Assembly: GCA_947460915.1 (NCBI GenBank)
Contig: CANHKJ010000006.1
Span: forward strand, 1 to 27,406
Source of the DNA: Verrucomicrobiia bacterium
GTDB taxonomy: Bacteria; Verrucomicrobiota; Verrucomicrobiia; Verrucomicrobiales; Akkermansiaceae
Direction of reading: 5' to 3'
Length of the DNA stretch: 27,406 nucleotides
Shown here: piece by piece, positions 15,992 to 23,826 of the stretch
Numbering within the stretch: position 1 is the first letter of the stretch
Layout of the letters: each line of letters begins with the position of its first letter
Program-made: the position numbers and the translations under genes
The notes under the pieces: model-generated
Database searches by the model: none
Told to the model about the DNA's origin: nothing
What the model saw: the letters and a program-made list of their open reading frames with translations, nothing else

Positions 15992-17279
15992 ATGAATCCT
16001 GTGGCGCTTGTTTTTTCTCGTTGGCAGTCGTTGCCGCTCTACGTCCGCACTCTGATCGGCATGAGCCTTGGGGCTGTGACAGGAGTATTTCTCAAGCAGG
16101 ATGCCGTAGCTCTGGCTCAGCCGGGCAAGGTGTTGATGGGATTGGTGCAAATGCTAGCCGCGCCCGTGGCGTTTTTTGCCATTGTGCATGCCCTTGCTGG
16201 CGCCAAGATCGAAAAAGGCAAAACGGCAGCTTTAATCAAATTGCTCGCCACCAATACGATTGTCGCAATCCTCATTGGTCTCAGCGTTGCCAACCTCATC
16301 AAACCCGGTGAACGTCGGGGGCTCAGTGACGAAGAGCGCGTCAGCATCGAGCAGGAAGCTGCCGCTTTATCCTCAGAAATTACTGCAGCTGAAGAAAAAG
16401 CAAAGAGCTCGCAGCCCCAGGACAAGGTCTTGCAAATCCTCGAAAAGCTTCCGCGCTCGATCCTCGGGCCATTCACCGATGGTGGCAGTGTGATAGGGGT
16501 AATCGTCATCGCCATCATGCTTGGGCTCGCTCTGAGGCAGGTATCGCCTGATATTGAGGCTACCACCACGACGATCAAGGTCTTCATGGATGCCTTCATC
16601 ACCATGCTGCACTGGATCGTGCAACTGGTGCCAATCATCGTCTTCGGTGTTGTCGCTGCTGAAGTCGGAAAAAATGGCTTCTCTTCGTTCATTAGCCTGC
16701 TCTGGCTCGTCGTCGCAGTAATCTTGGCCCTAGCGCTGCAATTTACTTACTACATGACTCGCATCAGCCTGCAATCATGGGTCACACCGCGACATCTTTT
16801 GCGCAGCTGCCGCGATGGCCTTTTCTACCGCAAGCTCCACCGCGACGATGCCGCTGACCTACGAATGTTTGGTCGATCGTGTACGCGTCCGCAAGCAGTC
16901 CGCCAACCTTGGCGCTCTCGTCGGAGCGAATTTTAACAATGACGGCACCGCACTCTATGAGGCAATGGCTGCACTTTTCATCGCCCAACTTCTCGGCCGC
17001 CACCTAGGTATCGATCAACAACTCATCATTGTTCTCTGCGCCGTAGCTGCATCCGTAGGTGCCGCGGGGATTCCATCAGCAGGCCTTATTACGATGACTC
17101 TCGTACTTACCGCTGTCGATCTTCCTCTCGAATACAGTCTGCTGTTGATTCCAATCGACTGGTTCCTCGACCGCTTCCGCACAATGATCAATGTCTGCGG
17201 CGATCTTTGCGTCAGCTGCGTATTGGACGGGAAAACTCCAGGCCGCGATGAGGAGAGCGAACATGTAGCTCAACCATGA
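15992..17279 (+). pseudogene. dicarboxylate/amino acid:cation symporter, frameshifted
   Basis: Two overlapping reading frames together make one DAACS (SDF) transporter of about 428 residues. The first frame (from 15992) gives membrane helices including RTLIGMSLGAVTGVFL, MGLVQMLAAPVAFFAIVHAL and FMDAFITMLHWIVQLVPIIV, up to RISLQSWVTPRH. It then loses similarity and stops at 16936. The family continues in the +1 frame with MAFSTASSTATMPLTYEC, GANFNNDGTALYEAMAALFI, GIPSAGLITMTLVLTAVDLP and DRFRTMINVCGD, stopping at 17279. Removing one T from the T4 run at 16797-16800 restores one frame (RHLCAAAAMAFSTAS). The NDGTALY and SxGIPxAG substrate loops are intact, so the lesion is recent or an assembly error. 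The normal product is a Na+- or H+-coupled uptake carrier for dicarboxylates or amino acids. Confidence 0.85.
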
Positions 17280-17401
17280 TTCTAGCAAAAAATCCACGCT
17301 TCACTCCACCCGAAATCCCCAACTGATGGAAAATTCAGGATTTAGATAATACTGATCAAGAGTAGTCCGCTGATAAAATCTGAAATTTGAAATTTGCTCA
17401 C

Positions 17402-18325
17402 TCAGTGAAATTTCACCACGCCGCGCATACCACGCGCATAGGCTAAGGAACTCATCCGTTTTCCTCCTTCTGCCTGCACATCACCTAACAATAAAGCTCC
17501 AGCTCCACAACCGACGAGCAAGCCTAGCTCACAAGGGCGGGCTTGTCCGATTTCTAACGAGTCATCAGCCATCACCTGAGCGAAAGGAAAAAGCTTCAAC
17601 CGCTGCCCACTCTCAAGCTGGGTAAATGTACCAGGCCAGGGATCATAGGCGCGGATGATTTTTTCCAAACGCTCCGCTGGATGTGACCAATCGATGCGGC
17701 CATCCTCTCGCAGCATTTTCCCGACGTAGCTCGATGCCATGGAATCTTGCGCGGTGCGTGTGGCAGCACCCTGCGCGAATAGCTCAACAGCCTCGGCAAG
17801 TGCCACAGCTGCTAGCTCGGCGAGATCGTCATGAACCTTTCCCGCTGTCGATGTCGCATCGAGAGGTAAGGATTTTTGCAAAACAATATCGCCGGCATCG
17901 AGCTCGCGCACCATGTGCATCACAGTGATCCCCGTCTCCTCGTCACCTGCTGTGATGGCCGCCTGAATGCAGGATGCACCGCGATATTTTGGCAGCAAGG
18001 AGCCATGCAGGTTGATGCAAGCGACGCGAGGAATCGCGAGAAAACGTTCGGTCAAAATTTGCCCGTAAGCCATCACCACAATCAGATCGGGAGACAGGGC
18101 CGCCACGGCATCGATGGCCGATTTTTTCCGCAAACTCTCGGGCTGCATCACGGGTATGCCTGCTTCGATTGCACGCAGCTTGACCTCGGGTGCTGTGAGC
18201 ACCATCCGCCGACCAGCCGGTTTATCTGGCTGAGTCACGAGAGCCAAAATTTCGCAATCAGAACTCTGCAACCAATCCCAAGATGGTAGCGCAATGTCCC
18301 CTGTAGCTACGAATACGACCTTCAT
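17402..18325 (-). CDS. fmt: methionyl-tRNA formyltransferase
   Basis: This 307-residue enzyme transfers a formyl group from 10-formyltetrahydrofolate to initiator Met-tRNA. The N-terminal catalytic domain carries LALVTQPDKPAGRR, the folate-site INLHGSLLPKYRGASCIQAA (about residues 106-125, containing the catalytic His and the SLLP loop), and ITVMHMVRELDAGDIVLQK with the catalytic Asp. The C-terminal OB-like domain starts near residue 205 and includes IIRAYDPWPGTFTQLESGQR. Length and order are normal for Fmt. It follows the adenylate kinase-like gene by 16 bases on the minus strand. No def (peptide deformylase) gene is adjacent. Confidence 0.95.
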   Translation of the reverse strand: MKVVFVATGDIALPSWDWLQSSDCEILALVTQPDKPAGRRMVLTAPEVKLRAIEAGIPVMQPESLRKKSAIDAVAALSPDLIVVMAYGQILTERFLAIPRVACINLHGSLLPKYRGASCIQAAITAGDEETGITVMHMVRELDAGDIVLQKSLPLDATSTAGKVHDDLAELAAVALAEAVELFAQGAATRTAQDSMASSYVGKMLREDGRIDWSHPAERLEKIIRAYDPWPGTFTQLESGQRLKLFPFAQVMADDSLEIGQARPCELGLLVGCGAGALLLGDVQAEGGKRMSSLAYARGMRGVVKFH

Positions 18326-18341
18326 GCTCGCGGGCTAAAAC

Positions 18342-18974
18342 TTAGATAATCTTCCCTTCCGATTCCTTATACGATGGCAGGCCGAGAATGACAGACGTGA
18401 TTTGATTGATCACTTGCACTGGTGGCTTGGTCGCATCAATGTCGCAGATGATCTCATTCGGATAAAAATCAAGAATCGGCTTGGTCTCTTCCTCATACGT
18501 CGCGATGCGGCGCTGGATCACAATTTCATTCGCATCATCAATGCGGTTATCCTTCAGCGCACGCTTGCGCATACGCCGCGCCAACTCGGTGCGATCCGGA
18601 CACGAGAGGTGGAAAATTTGCTCTACCTGCACAAAGTTACCGATGAATTTCGCTTGCTCGACGTTGCGCGGAATGCCATCCAATACCAAGTAGTCGATGT
18701 CTGGTTTATACAAGTGCATATCGCTCCAGTTGCCAACTTGCGTTTTCCAAAGCTCCACAGTCAGTTCATCGGGCACCAACTCACCACGGCTGGAGTATTC
18801 AACAAATTTCTGACCCAGAGGAGTGCGCGTATCTAATGAGCGAAAAACATTTCCACACTCACAGTGAAAAAATCGCGGAATGGTACCAAGGATCTTCCCT
18901 TGCGTACCTTTGCCGGCACCAGGAGCACCAAGCAAAATAATGGCAGGACGTTTGATATCGAAAACTTTTGACAT
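18342..18974 (-). CDS. adk: adenylate kinase-like nucleoside monophosphate kinase, short LID
   Basis: This 210-residue P-loop kinase has Walker A LLGAPGAGKGTQGKILG (residues 15-31) and the NMP-binding helix region ending VLDGIPRNVEQAKF. The LID region is RMRKRALKDNRIDDANEIVI, leading into YEEETKPILDFY. The reaction expected is phosphoryl transfer between ATP and a nucleoside monophosphate. Several positions are unusual. HCECGNVFR replaces the common HISTGDMLR, GIPRN replaces GFPRT, and the LID is the short form with NRIDD in place of the long GRRVHxxSGRxYH insert. It could be the cell's Adk or a paralogue with changed specificity. It starts 47 bases after the stop of the ACT gene and is followed by fmt. 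Confidence 0.85.
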   Translation of the reverse strand: MSKVFDIKRPAIILLGAPGAGKGTQGKILGTIPRFFHCECGNVFRSLDTRTPLGQKFVEYSSRGELVPDELTVELWKTQVGNWSDMHLYKPDIDYLVLDGIPRNVEQAKFIGNFVQVEQIFHLSCPDRTELARRMRKRALKDNRIDDANEIVIQRRIATYEEETKPILDFYPNEIICDIDATKPPVQVINQITSVILGLPSYKESEGKII

Positions 18975-19021
18975 AGCTGAAAGAGCGGTAGGTTGTTAGA
19001 ACAGGGATGGCAAGTAAAGTT

Positions 19022-19528
19022 TCAGTGAATCTCGACGCATAAATCATCGCTAAGATTTTCGATAGTGCTGCGCAATTGGACTTCATCCCCCTGCGAGGGC
19101 AAGCTGACTTTTCCTGATGCTCGGAAAATTGGATGTCCAGACATCGCCGCACTTTCCAAGCCCGTGACCAACTCCTCGACGTTGCCGCCGCTCTCGGCGA
19201 TCGCCAAAGTCATCTGGTGAACGATCCCCGGTCGATCATTACCGACCACATCAATGCTTAAGATCCGACGGCTTTCCGAAACACTTGCCTCCTCGCGGAT
19301 GATATTAATACAGATACCTTGGTTGCTGAGGCCTCCCAGCGCAAGACTCAAACTCTCTAGAGATCCCTCTGGACACTCCACACGTAAAATCCCCGCAAAA
19401 TGCCCCGCAAGGCGAGCCATTCGACTTTCTTGCCAGCTAGCCTTGTGCTCTTCGATGATTGCGGCGATCGAGCGGACGAGACCAGTGCGATCAGCTCCGA
19501 GAATGGTCATAACAAGTGCGTGTTTCAT
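19022..19528 (-). CDS. double-ACT-domain protein, GcvR-like
   Basis: This 168-residue protein consists of two ACT domains. The first (about 1-75) starts MKHALVMTILGADRTGLVRS. The second (about 85-168) starts ILSIDVVGNDRPGIVHQMTL and contains SGGNVEELVTGLESAAMSGH. The pattern matches GcvR, the glycine-responsive antagonist of GcvA in E. coli, and related ACT regulators. No DNA-binding domain is present, so it would act through protein contact or small-molecule binding. The ATG at 19528 is preferred to a GTG at 19546. Gcv genes are not in the window. It heads the minus-strand group ACT-adk-fmt. Confidence 0.8.
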   Translation of the reverse strand: MKHALVMTILGADRTGLVRSIAAIIEEHKASWQESRMARLAGHFAGILRVECPEGSLESLSLALGGLSNQGICINIIREEASVSESRRILSIDVVGNDRPGIVHQMTLAIAESGGNVEELVTGLESAAMSGHPIFRASGKVSLPSQGDEVQLRSTIENLSDDLCVEIH

Positions 19529-19546
19529 CGGAACAGAGTGTGACAC

Positions 19547-20081
19547 AAATGCATCTTCGTGGTCACGGATAATTTTTACAATTTTCAGAGGAAACTAGGT
19601 ATCAATATCGAGCTACTTGCTATACGATAAAGCTACAAGACTCGTCGTACAATATTCCTTAACTATCTTACTAACCTTACCATCTGAAACAAATGCCACG
19701 ATCTGCACACCTGCGTTGGATTCTCCGGTTCTACCCATGTTTGATAAAAGCATTTTTGCCATTGTTGTTCAACGCTGAAAGCAAAAGCCTTGGACCGAAC
19801 AGCTCGTCTTTAGCCAGGACTTTACTGGACATGAAGACTGCACTCATCACATAGCTCGCCCGGGCTACTGCTATCCTCGCGACTGAATTCATCGCCATAC
19901 TACAATTTACTCACTCCGCAGCAGCGTCGATGCAAACCCTGTCGCCAAGCGAACCATGTTGAATCACTTCAACGAATTTCCATCGGTCGATCATCCAAGA
20001 TGAGCCGAAATTGATGGATTTTTCTTTGCACGCCCCATATTGATGATCGACAAGTTCTCCACGCTTTGTCAGCTTGAAGCC
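19547..20081. other. region of about 535 bases without a confident gene
   Basis: The A+T-rich stretch between the ACT gene (minus) and the first heme lipoprotein gene (plus) holds the divergent promoters. Two short overlapping minus-strand reading frames lie at 19613-19898 (listed separately). No tRNA, terminator, repeat or known transposase remnant was recognised. Confidence 0.6.
19613..19898 (-). pseudogene. possible small gene or remnant, two overlapping short frames
   Basis: A 55-residue frame (19731-19898) starts MAMNSVARIAVARASYVMSA and ends LNNNGKNAFIKHG. A 41-residue frame (19613-19738) starts inside its last codons (the shared ATGGGTAG) with MGRTGESNAGVQIVAFVSDG and ends LVALSYSK. 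Both have protein-like composition, and the shared overlap could be a coupled start or a frameshift within one small gene of about 95 codons. No family is recognised and no Shine-Dalgarno is clear. It may equally be chance. Confidence 0.15.
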
Positions 20082-20441
20082 ATGCAACGATTCTCCCACG
20101 CCGCGGCTCTGAGCAAGGTGGCATTTGCCATGATCATTACGAGCACATTTCTCGTGAGTTGTGGCCCTGATCTCAATGCAATCCCAGAGGCCACTCCAAA
20201 GATGGCCATGGAAATGGGAACCACTCAGCAGCAATTGCAACACGGAAGGAGCATTTACATGGCCCACTGCAACAAATGTCACGAGCGAGTTCCTCCTGCT
20301 GAGATCGACCCCGAGGCGTGGCGAGAGATTTTACCGCACATGAGCCAAAATGCTCACCTCAATTCCTCTCAACTGGCCGACCTGCAAATTTACCTCATCG
20401 CCGCGCACGGCACCGTTTACCAACTCGATCTAGAGCATTAA
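20082..20441 (+). CDS. monoheme c-type cytochrome lipoprotein (copy 1)
   Basis: This 119-residue exported protein has a lipoprotein signal (MQRFSHAAALSKVAFAMIIT, lipobox LVSC). One c-type heme site, CNKCH, follows HGRSIYMAH. A Met in the motif PHM sits exactly 20 residues after the heme His and is the likely sixth ligand. It is the first of three tandem paralogues that share ATPKMA, LQxGRSxYxAHC, the heme motif and a C-terminal NAxLNxS. In-frame ATGs further upstream (20040, 20043) would place the lipoprotein signal internally. The likely role is periplasmic or outer-membrane-anchored electron transfer; partners are unknown. Confidence 0.75.
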   Translation: MQRFSHAAALSKVAFAMIITSTFLVSCGPDLNAIPEATPKMAMEMGTTQQQLQHGRSIYMAHCNKCHERVPPAEIDPEAWREILPHMSQNAHLNSSQLADLQIYLIAAHGTVYQLDLEH

Positions 20442-20462
20442 TCCTTCACCACCTAACGTCCC

Positions 20463-20783
20463 ATGAAAAAACTCCTCTTCACACTGCCGTTGCTATTATT
20501 GTGTCACTGTGCCGTCAGCGATAACGAACAGGGCGGAATTTCGGAAGTCCCCAATCCCTCGCTCGAAATGGCCCAGAAAAGCGGCAAATCACTCGATCAA
20601 TTGCAGCGCGGTCACGTTGTCTACATGCTTCATTGTGCCGAATGTCATACCTACCCATTGCCGCATGATCTCGATGAAGTGGATTTCGTCGATTCCGTCC
20701 CAAAAATGATCAAGCATTCTGGTCTCAATCCCTCCGATGGGACCGATGTTTTGGCGTATATCCTTGCAGTTAAAAAAATGTGA
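20463..20783 (+). CDS. monoheme c-type cytochrome lipoprotein (copy 2)
   Basis: This 106-residue protein has an N-terminal signal MKKLLFTLPLLLLCHC. The lipidated Cys is probably Cys16, though LCHC is a poor lipobox. The single heme site is CAECH, after LQRGHVVYMLH. A Met (VPKM) lies 20 residues after the heme His, as in both neighbours. It is the most divergent of the three copies, with an acidic stretch DLDEVDFVD and a shorter C-terminus. It starts 21 bases after copy 1 and precedes copy 3 by 12 bases, so the three are almost certainly cotranscribed. Confidence 0.75.
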   Translation: MKKLLFTLPLLLLCHCAVSDNEQGGISEVPNPSLEMAQKSGKSLDQLQRGHVVYMLHCAECHTYPLPHDLDEVDFVDSVPKMIKHSGLNPSDGTDVLAYILAVKKM

Positions 20784-20795
20784 TACACGCCCATC

Positions 20796-21122
20796 ATGCA
20801 TACCACTAGCTTCCGGTTGTTATTCTCTCTTGCATGGCTTAGCGCCGTGCTACCCGCGTGTATGCCTCAAACATTGGATCAGAAAACGCCAGTTGCTACA
20901 CCAAAGATGGCTCAGCGCTCGAATCAACCGCTCGGCACGCTGCAAAGAGGTCGGTCCCTTTACATCGCACACTGTGGAAGATGCCATGAACACCAGATAC
21001 CCGCATCGGTGAGCTCAGCGGATTGGCATATAGTAGCACCCGGCATGGCTTGGAATGCAGGCTTGAACCAAAGTGATGAACGTGCTGTTCTCTCCTACTT
21101 ATTAGCTGCTACATCAGACTGA
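20796..21122 (+). CDS. monoheme c-type cytochrome lipoprotein (copy 3)
   Basis: This 108-residue exported lipoprotein has a signal with lipobox LPAC (MHTTSFRLLFSLAWLSAVLP then AC). Heme site CGRCH follows LQRGRSLYIAH. The putative axial Met (APGM) is again exactly 20 residues after the heme His, followed by AWNAGLNQSDERAVLSYLLA. It is closer to copy 1 than to copy 2 (shared ATPKMA and GRS). The next gene, a LysE-type exporter, starts 6 bases later. Confidence 0.77.
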   Translation: MHTTSFRLLFSLAWLSAVLPACMPQTLDQKTPVATPKMAQRSNQPLGTLQRGRSLYIAHCGRCHEHQIPASVSSADWHIVAPGMAWNAGLNQSDERAVLSYLLAATSD

Positions 21123-21128
21123 AATCCC

Positions 21129-21737
21129 GTGAATTCGCTCCTCGAACTCACACTTTTTTCTCTAATCATGGCGCTTGGTCAATTCAGCCCTGGGCCAGAT
21201 ATGCTTTTACTAACGCGCAGTTCCCTTCACCTTGGCGCGAGGGCAGGTTGCTCGACCGCACTGGGCATTGCCACCGGACTAGCCCTACACTCCGCCATCG
21301 CCCTATCAGGTGGCGTGTTTTTGCTGCTTCAAGCCGCTCCCATGATCACCTTGATCACGAAATCTCTCGCCACATGCTATCTCTTCTATCTTGCATGGAT
21401 GATCCTGCAAACGCCTAAAAATCTTGGCGAATGTGCCGATCCCACCCCTACCTGCAGTCATTTTCTTCGAGGACTCACCTGCAACATACTCAACCCCAAA
21501 GTCGCGCTCATTCTAGCCAGTGTCTGCGCTCCCTTTCTTCATGAAAACGTATCCCCCCTACGCCCTTGGCTACTCGGGAGCGTCATCGTCGTGCAAGGTG
21601 CTGCACTCTGGATTATTTGGGCGCATCTCCTCCAACACAATCGTTTAAAAAAATTTTACGAGCAATATCAAGACCGCATCAGTCAAGGATTCGCCGCCTT
21701 TCTCGCATTGCTAGCCATTCTCCTTTGGAGGCCTTGA
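21129..21737 (+). CDS. LysE/RhtB-family amino acid exporter
   Basis: This 202-residue inner-membrane protein has about six helices. The family signature ALGQFSPGPDMLLLTRSSLH is at residues 15-34, followed by GARAGCSTALGIATGLALHS, and CNILNPKVALILASVCAPFL is in the middle. Members export amino acids such as lysine, homoserine or threonine; the substrate cannot be read here. It starts with GTG, 6 bases after copy 3 of the heme lipoproteins, and is followed by a terminator. It is probably the last gene of that operon, with no evident functional link. Confidence 0.88.
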   Translation: MNSLLELTLFSLIMALGQFSPGPDMLLLTRSSLHLGARAGCSTALGIATGLALHSAIALSGGVFLLLQAAPMITLITKSLATCYLFYLAWMILQTPKNLGECADPTPTCSHFLRGLTCNILNPKVALILASVCAPFLHENVSPLRPWLLGSVIVVQGAALWIIWAHLLQHNRLKKFYEQYQDRISQGFAAFLALLAILLWRP

Positions 21738-21781
21738 GTATACACTTTGATTATGACCATTTTTCAAATGAAATCAGCCAC

Positions 21782-21815
21782 AAAAAAACTACCCACCGTA
21801 AGGGTAGCTTTTTTT
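21782..21815 (+). terminator. intrinsic terminator after the LysE gene
   Basis: CTACCC (21789-21794) pairs with GGGTAG (21802-21807), with an A7 run before and, after one C, a T7 run (21809-21815). It lies about 45 bases after the plus-strand stop at 21737 and could also act weakly on the minus strand. Confidence 0.75.
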
Positions 21816-21833
21816 GACTCTCTTGACTCATAA

Positions 21834-21932
21834 ATGGCAAAACAGCGCCAAGAGAATTTTCAGCTCTGCTGGGACAAATTTACTTATTCCCTTCCGCTTA
21901 GCAAAGAAGAAATAAAAGAAACAAGAGTCTGA
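21834..21932 (+). CDS. possible 32-residue small protein
   Basis: ATG at 21834 opens a frame beginning MAKQRQENFQLCWDKFTYSL and ending TGA at 21932. The product would be polar and charged. It lies just after a terminator and 5 bases before the end of the convergent bactofilin gene. No Shine-Dalgarno and no known family. It could be chance in a 200-base gap. Confidence 0.15.
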   Translation: MAKQRQENFQLCWDKFTYSLPLSKEEIKETRV

Positions 21933-21937
21933 CCTGA

Positions 21938-22255
21938 TCAACCAATCTCAGTGCGACCAGCGAGCTGAGCACCTTCTTCCATCGCAAACATCTTCGCTTT
22001 GATGTCACCATCCAAGCGCGATTTCGCTTTCAATTCACAACGATCCGAGGTGATTTTGCCTTCCACTTTGCCAAAGACCTTGACCTCACCGGCAGTTATA
22101 TCGCCCTTGATATTCGCATTCTCACCAATGGTAACGCGACCTTTATCAGACATGATTTGACCTTCAATTTTACCGTCAATGATCATGTCGTTAGAGAAAC
22201 GAACAGAACCGATGATTTCAATACCTTGGGCGAGGACGTTGGTAGGATTTGCCAT
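21938..22255 (-). CDS. bactofilin (polymer-forming cytoskeletal protein)
   Basis: This 105-residue protein consists almost entirely of a bactofilin beta-helix (former DUF583). The evidence is repeats of the form DGKIEGQI, GEVKVFGKVEGKI and SRLDGDIKAK, preceded by the short N-terminus MANPTNVLAQGIEIIGSVRF. Bactofilins form filaments at the cytoplasmic face of the membrane and serve shape, polar or cell-wall functions. No membrane segment is present. It lies 77 bases after trmO on the same strand. Confidence 0.92.
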   Translation of the reverse strand: MANPTNVLAQGIEIIGSVRFSNDMIIDGKIEGQIMSDKGRVTIGENANIKGDITAGEVKVFGKVEGKITSDRCELKAKSRLDGDIKAKMFAMEEGAQLAGRTEIG

Positions 22256-22332
22256 AGCGGAAAGAAATTCAGCATAAAGCCCTCAGCTTGGCAATGCAAA
22301 ACGGCAATCATCACAAATCTTTCTCACACGGA

Positions 22333-23022
22333 TTAGACATCTTCCTGCTTAGTCAAGATTTCCAGCACCTCTACCACCTTCCCCACGCGAAAACGAACAT
22401 TCACCCCACACAAGTGCGCCCCATAAATCCGGTCACTTTCTTCATGCGCAGCTGGCCGCGGGTCCAGAGCCAATGTCTCCCTCACAATCGATTGATCTCT
22501 CGAACTCATCTTCGCAAATGACCTCGCGCATTCAGATGAAATTTGCACATCCTTGCGCACCGGAGCATCTGCTGCATAACCGCAACTCGCATCGCTGATG
22601 CTTTCAGCATAAGCCAAATACGGCTTTATGTCATAAACCGGAGTGCCATCGATCAAATCGATGCCGCCCAAATGAAGCAACATCTTTCCTTTTTTCCGCT
22701 CCACCCCTTCCATCCGACATAACGACAAGCCCAGGCCATTCGGACGAAACGTGCTGCGACTCGCAAACACCCCGACACGCTCATTGCCACCCAAGCGTGG
22801 TGGCCTCACCGTCGGCGTATAGCCCTTCTCCTCTGTCTCATGAAATCCAAAAATCAACCATACATGCGAAAACCCCTCCATCCCGCGAAAAAAATCTTCA
22901 TTTCCAAACTCTTCCTCGCACTCCAGACGCGCCCAAGCACTCGGGCATAGCCCAGGCTGCCGTGGCACCGCGAATTTTTCTTCATAACAACTTCGCACAA
23001 TTCCTATAGGACGAATTTCCAT
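22333..23022 (-). CDS. trmO: tRNA (N6-threonylcarbamoyladenosine37-N6)-methyltransferase
   Basis: This 229-residue protein of the TrmO/YaeB/VirR family methylates the N6 of t6A37 in some tRNAs using S-adenosylmethionine. Landmarks are the N-terminal PIGIVRSCYEEKFAVPRQPG, GMEGFSHVWLIFGFHE, and the signature RPPRLGGNERVGVFASRSTF followed by RPNGLGLS (about residues 73-100). GTPVYDIKPYLAYAES follows, then a C-terminal domain. Length is close to E. coli TrmO (235). Context is not informative. Confidence 0.93.
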   Translation of the reverse strand: MEIRPIGIVRSCYEEKFAVPRQPGLCPSAWARLECEEEFGNEDFFRGMEGFSHVWLIFGFHETEEKGYTPTVRPPRLGGNERVGVFASRSTFRPNGLGLSLCRMEGVERKKGKMLLHLGGIDLIDGTPVYDIKPYLAYAESISDASCGYAADAPVRKDVQISSECARSFAKMSSRDQSIVRETLALDPRPAAHEESDRIYGAHLCGVNVRFRVGKVVEVLEILTKQEDV

Positions 23023-23117
23023 ACGCCCATTTCCCGCTCATTTCCCCATCGCATGCAATACTAAATTTCAAACAGGAAAAAAGCATCACTCACTTTAAAA
23101 ATTTCCCACTTATCCCG

Positions 23118-23146
23118 TTGCCAAGGTGTCAAAAATCGCTTAGTAT
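23118..23146 (+). promoter_or_regulatory. sigma70-like promoter of the pseudopilin gene
   Basis: TTGCCA (23118-23123) and TAGTAT (23141-23146) are separated by 17 bases, matching 4 of 6 and 4 of 6 consensus positions. They lie about 70 bases upstream of the pseudopilin ATG at 23224, in a 201-base gap free of genes. Confidence 0.45.
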
Positions 23147-23223
23147 TTACCATGTGACTGCGAAAAATTGAGTATTGCCATAGAGACTCAGATTCGCTTC
23201 ACTCTCCCAACCGAACCACTCAT

Positions 23224-23802
23224 ATGAAAAACCACAACATTCGTCGCACCAAGGGCTTCACTCTCGTCGAGTTGCTCATCGTCATCTCCATCATCATGGT
23301 CCTCGCCGCCCTCGGATTCGCAGGCGTTCAGGCTGCCATGAAACGCTCCAAAACCGTTCAAACGCAGAACCTCGTCACCAACCTTGCGCTCGCTGTCAAC
23401 AACTATTACGATGAATACGGCTCCTTGCCGATCACTGACCCCAGCGACACCCCGCTCAATACGCAAGACGTTGCCGGCACCAATCTCCTTACCGTTCTTC
23501 TTGGTAAAGAACAAGAATCCTCAACCCAACTCAACGTTCGCAACATCAAGTTCCTCGAAGCCAAACAGGCCATCGGCCGCAAGCCCGGCATCGTATATTC
23601 TCAACAAAATACCGTCAGCGCCATGAATGACGCCTTCGGTGAAGCTATCTACATCGTCTTCGACTCTGACTACGATGAAGAAATTCAAAACCCCATCAAA
23701 CAAGGCGCCGATCCTGACATCGTCCGCGGTGCTCGTTGCGTAGTTTACTCCCACGGCGCCGACCGCTTGCCTGCCACCAAAGACGACGTCAAGTCCTGGT
23801 AA
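23224..23802 (+). CDS. type II secretion/type IV pilus pseudopilin-like protein
   Basis: This 192-residue protein begins with a class III prepilin signal. Basic leader MKNHNIRRTKG is cleaved before FTLVELLIVISIIMVLAALG, with Glu at +5 and a hydrophobic helix to about residue 33. The periplasmic part contains YYDEYGSLPITDPSDTP, DAFGEAIYIVFDSDYDEE and HGADRLPATKDDVKSW, as in GspG-type pseudopilins (the GS-P and DPWG-like positions). No other secretion gene is adjacent. It has its own promoter and terminator. Verrucomicrobiota encode many such lone pseudopilins, whose role is unclear. Confidence 0.88.
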   Translation: MKNHNIRRTKGFTLVELLIVISIIMVLAALGFAGVQAAMKRSKTVQTQNLVTNLALAVNNYYDEYGSLPITDPSDTPLNTQDVAGTNLLTVLLGKEQESSTQLNVRNIKFLEAKQAIGRKPGIVYSQQNTVSAMNDAFGEAIYIVFDSDYDEEIQNPIKQGADPDIVRGARCVVYSHGADRLPATKDDVKSW

Positions 23803-23826
23803 TTTCCCCTTTCAAAACCTATTTCC

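Noticed and set aside
16780..16820. Programmed ribosomal frameshift in the symporter
   Set aside because: The T4 run lacks a canonical slippery heptamer and stimulatory structure, and this transporter family does not use frameshifting; mutation or assembly error is simpler.
17388..17416. Inverted repeats around the fmt stop codon (TCACTCAGTGA and GTGAAATTTCAC) as a terminator
   Set aside because: The stem needs a 3-base bulge, is A+T-rich and lacks a continuous T-run, so it was not called as a terminator.
19911..20282. 123-codon minus-strand frame over the first heme lipoprotein
   Set aside because: It overlaps the CxxCH-containing gene on the other strand, and its translation shows no family features.
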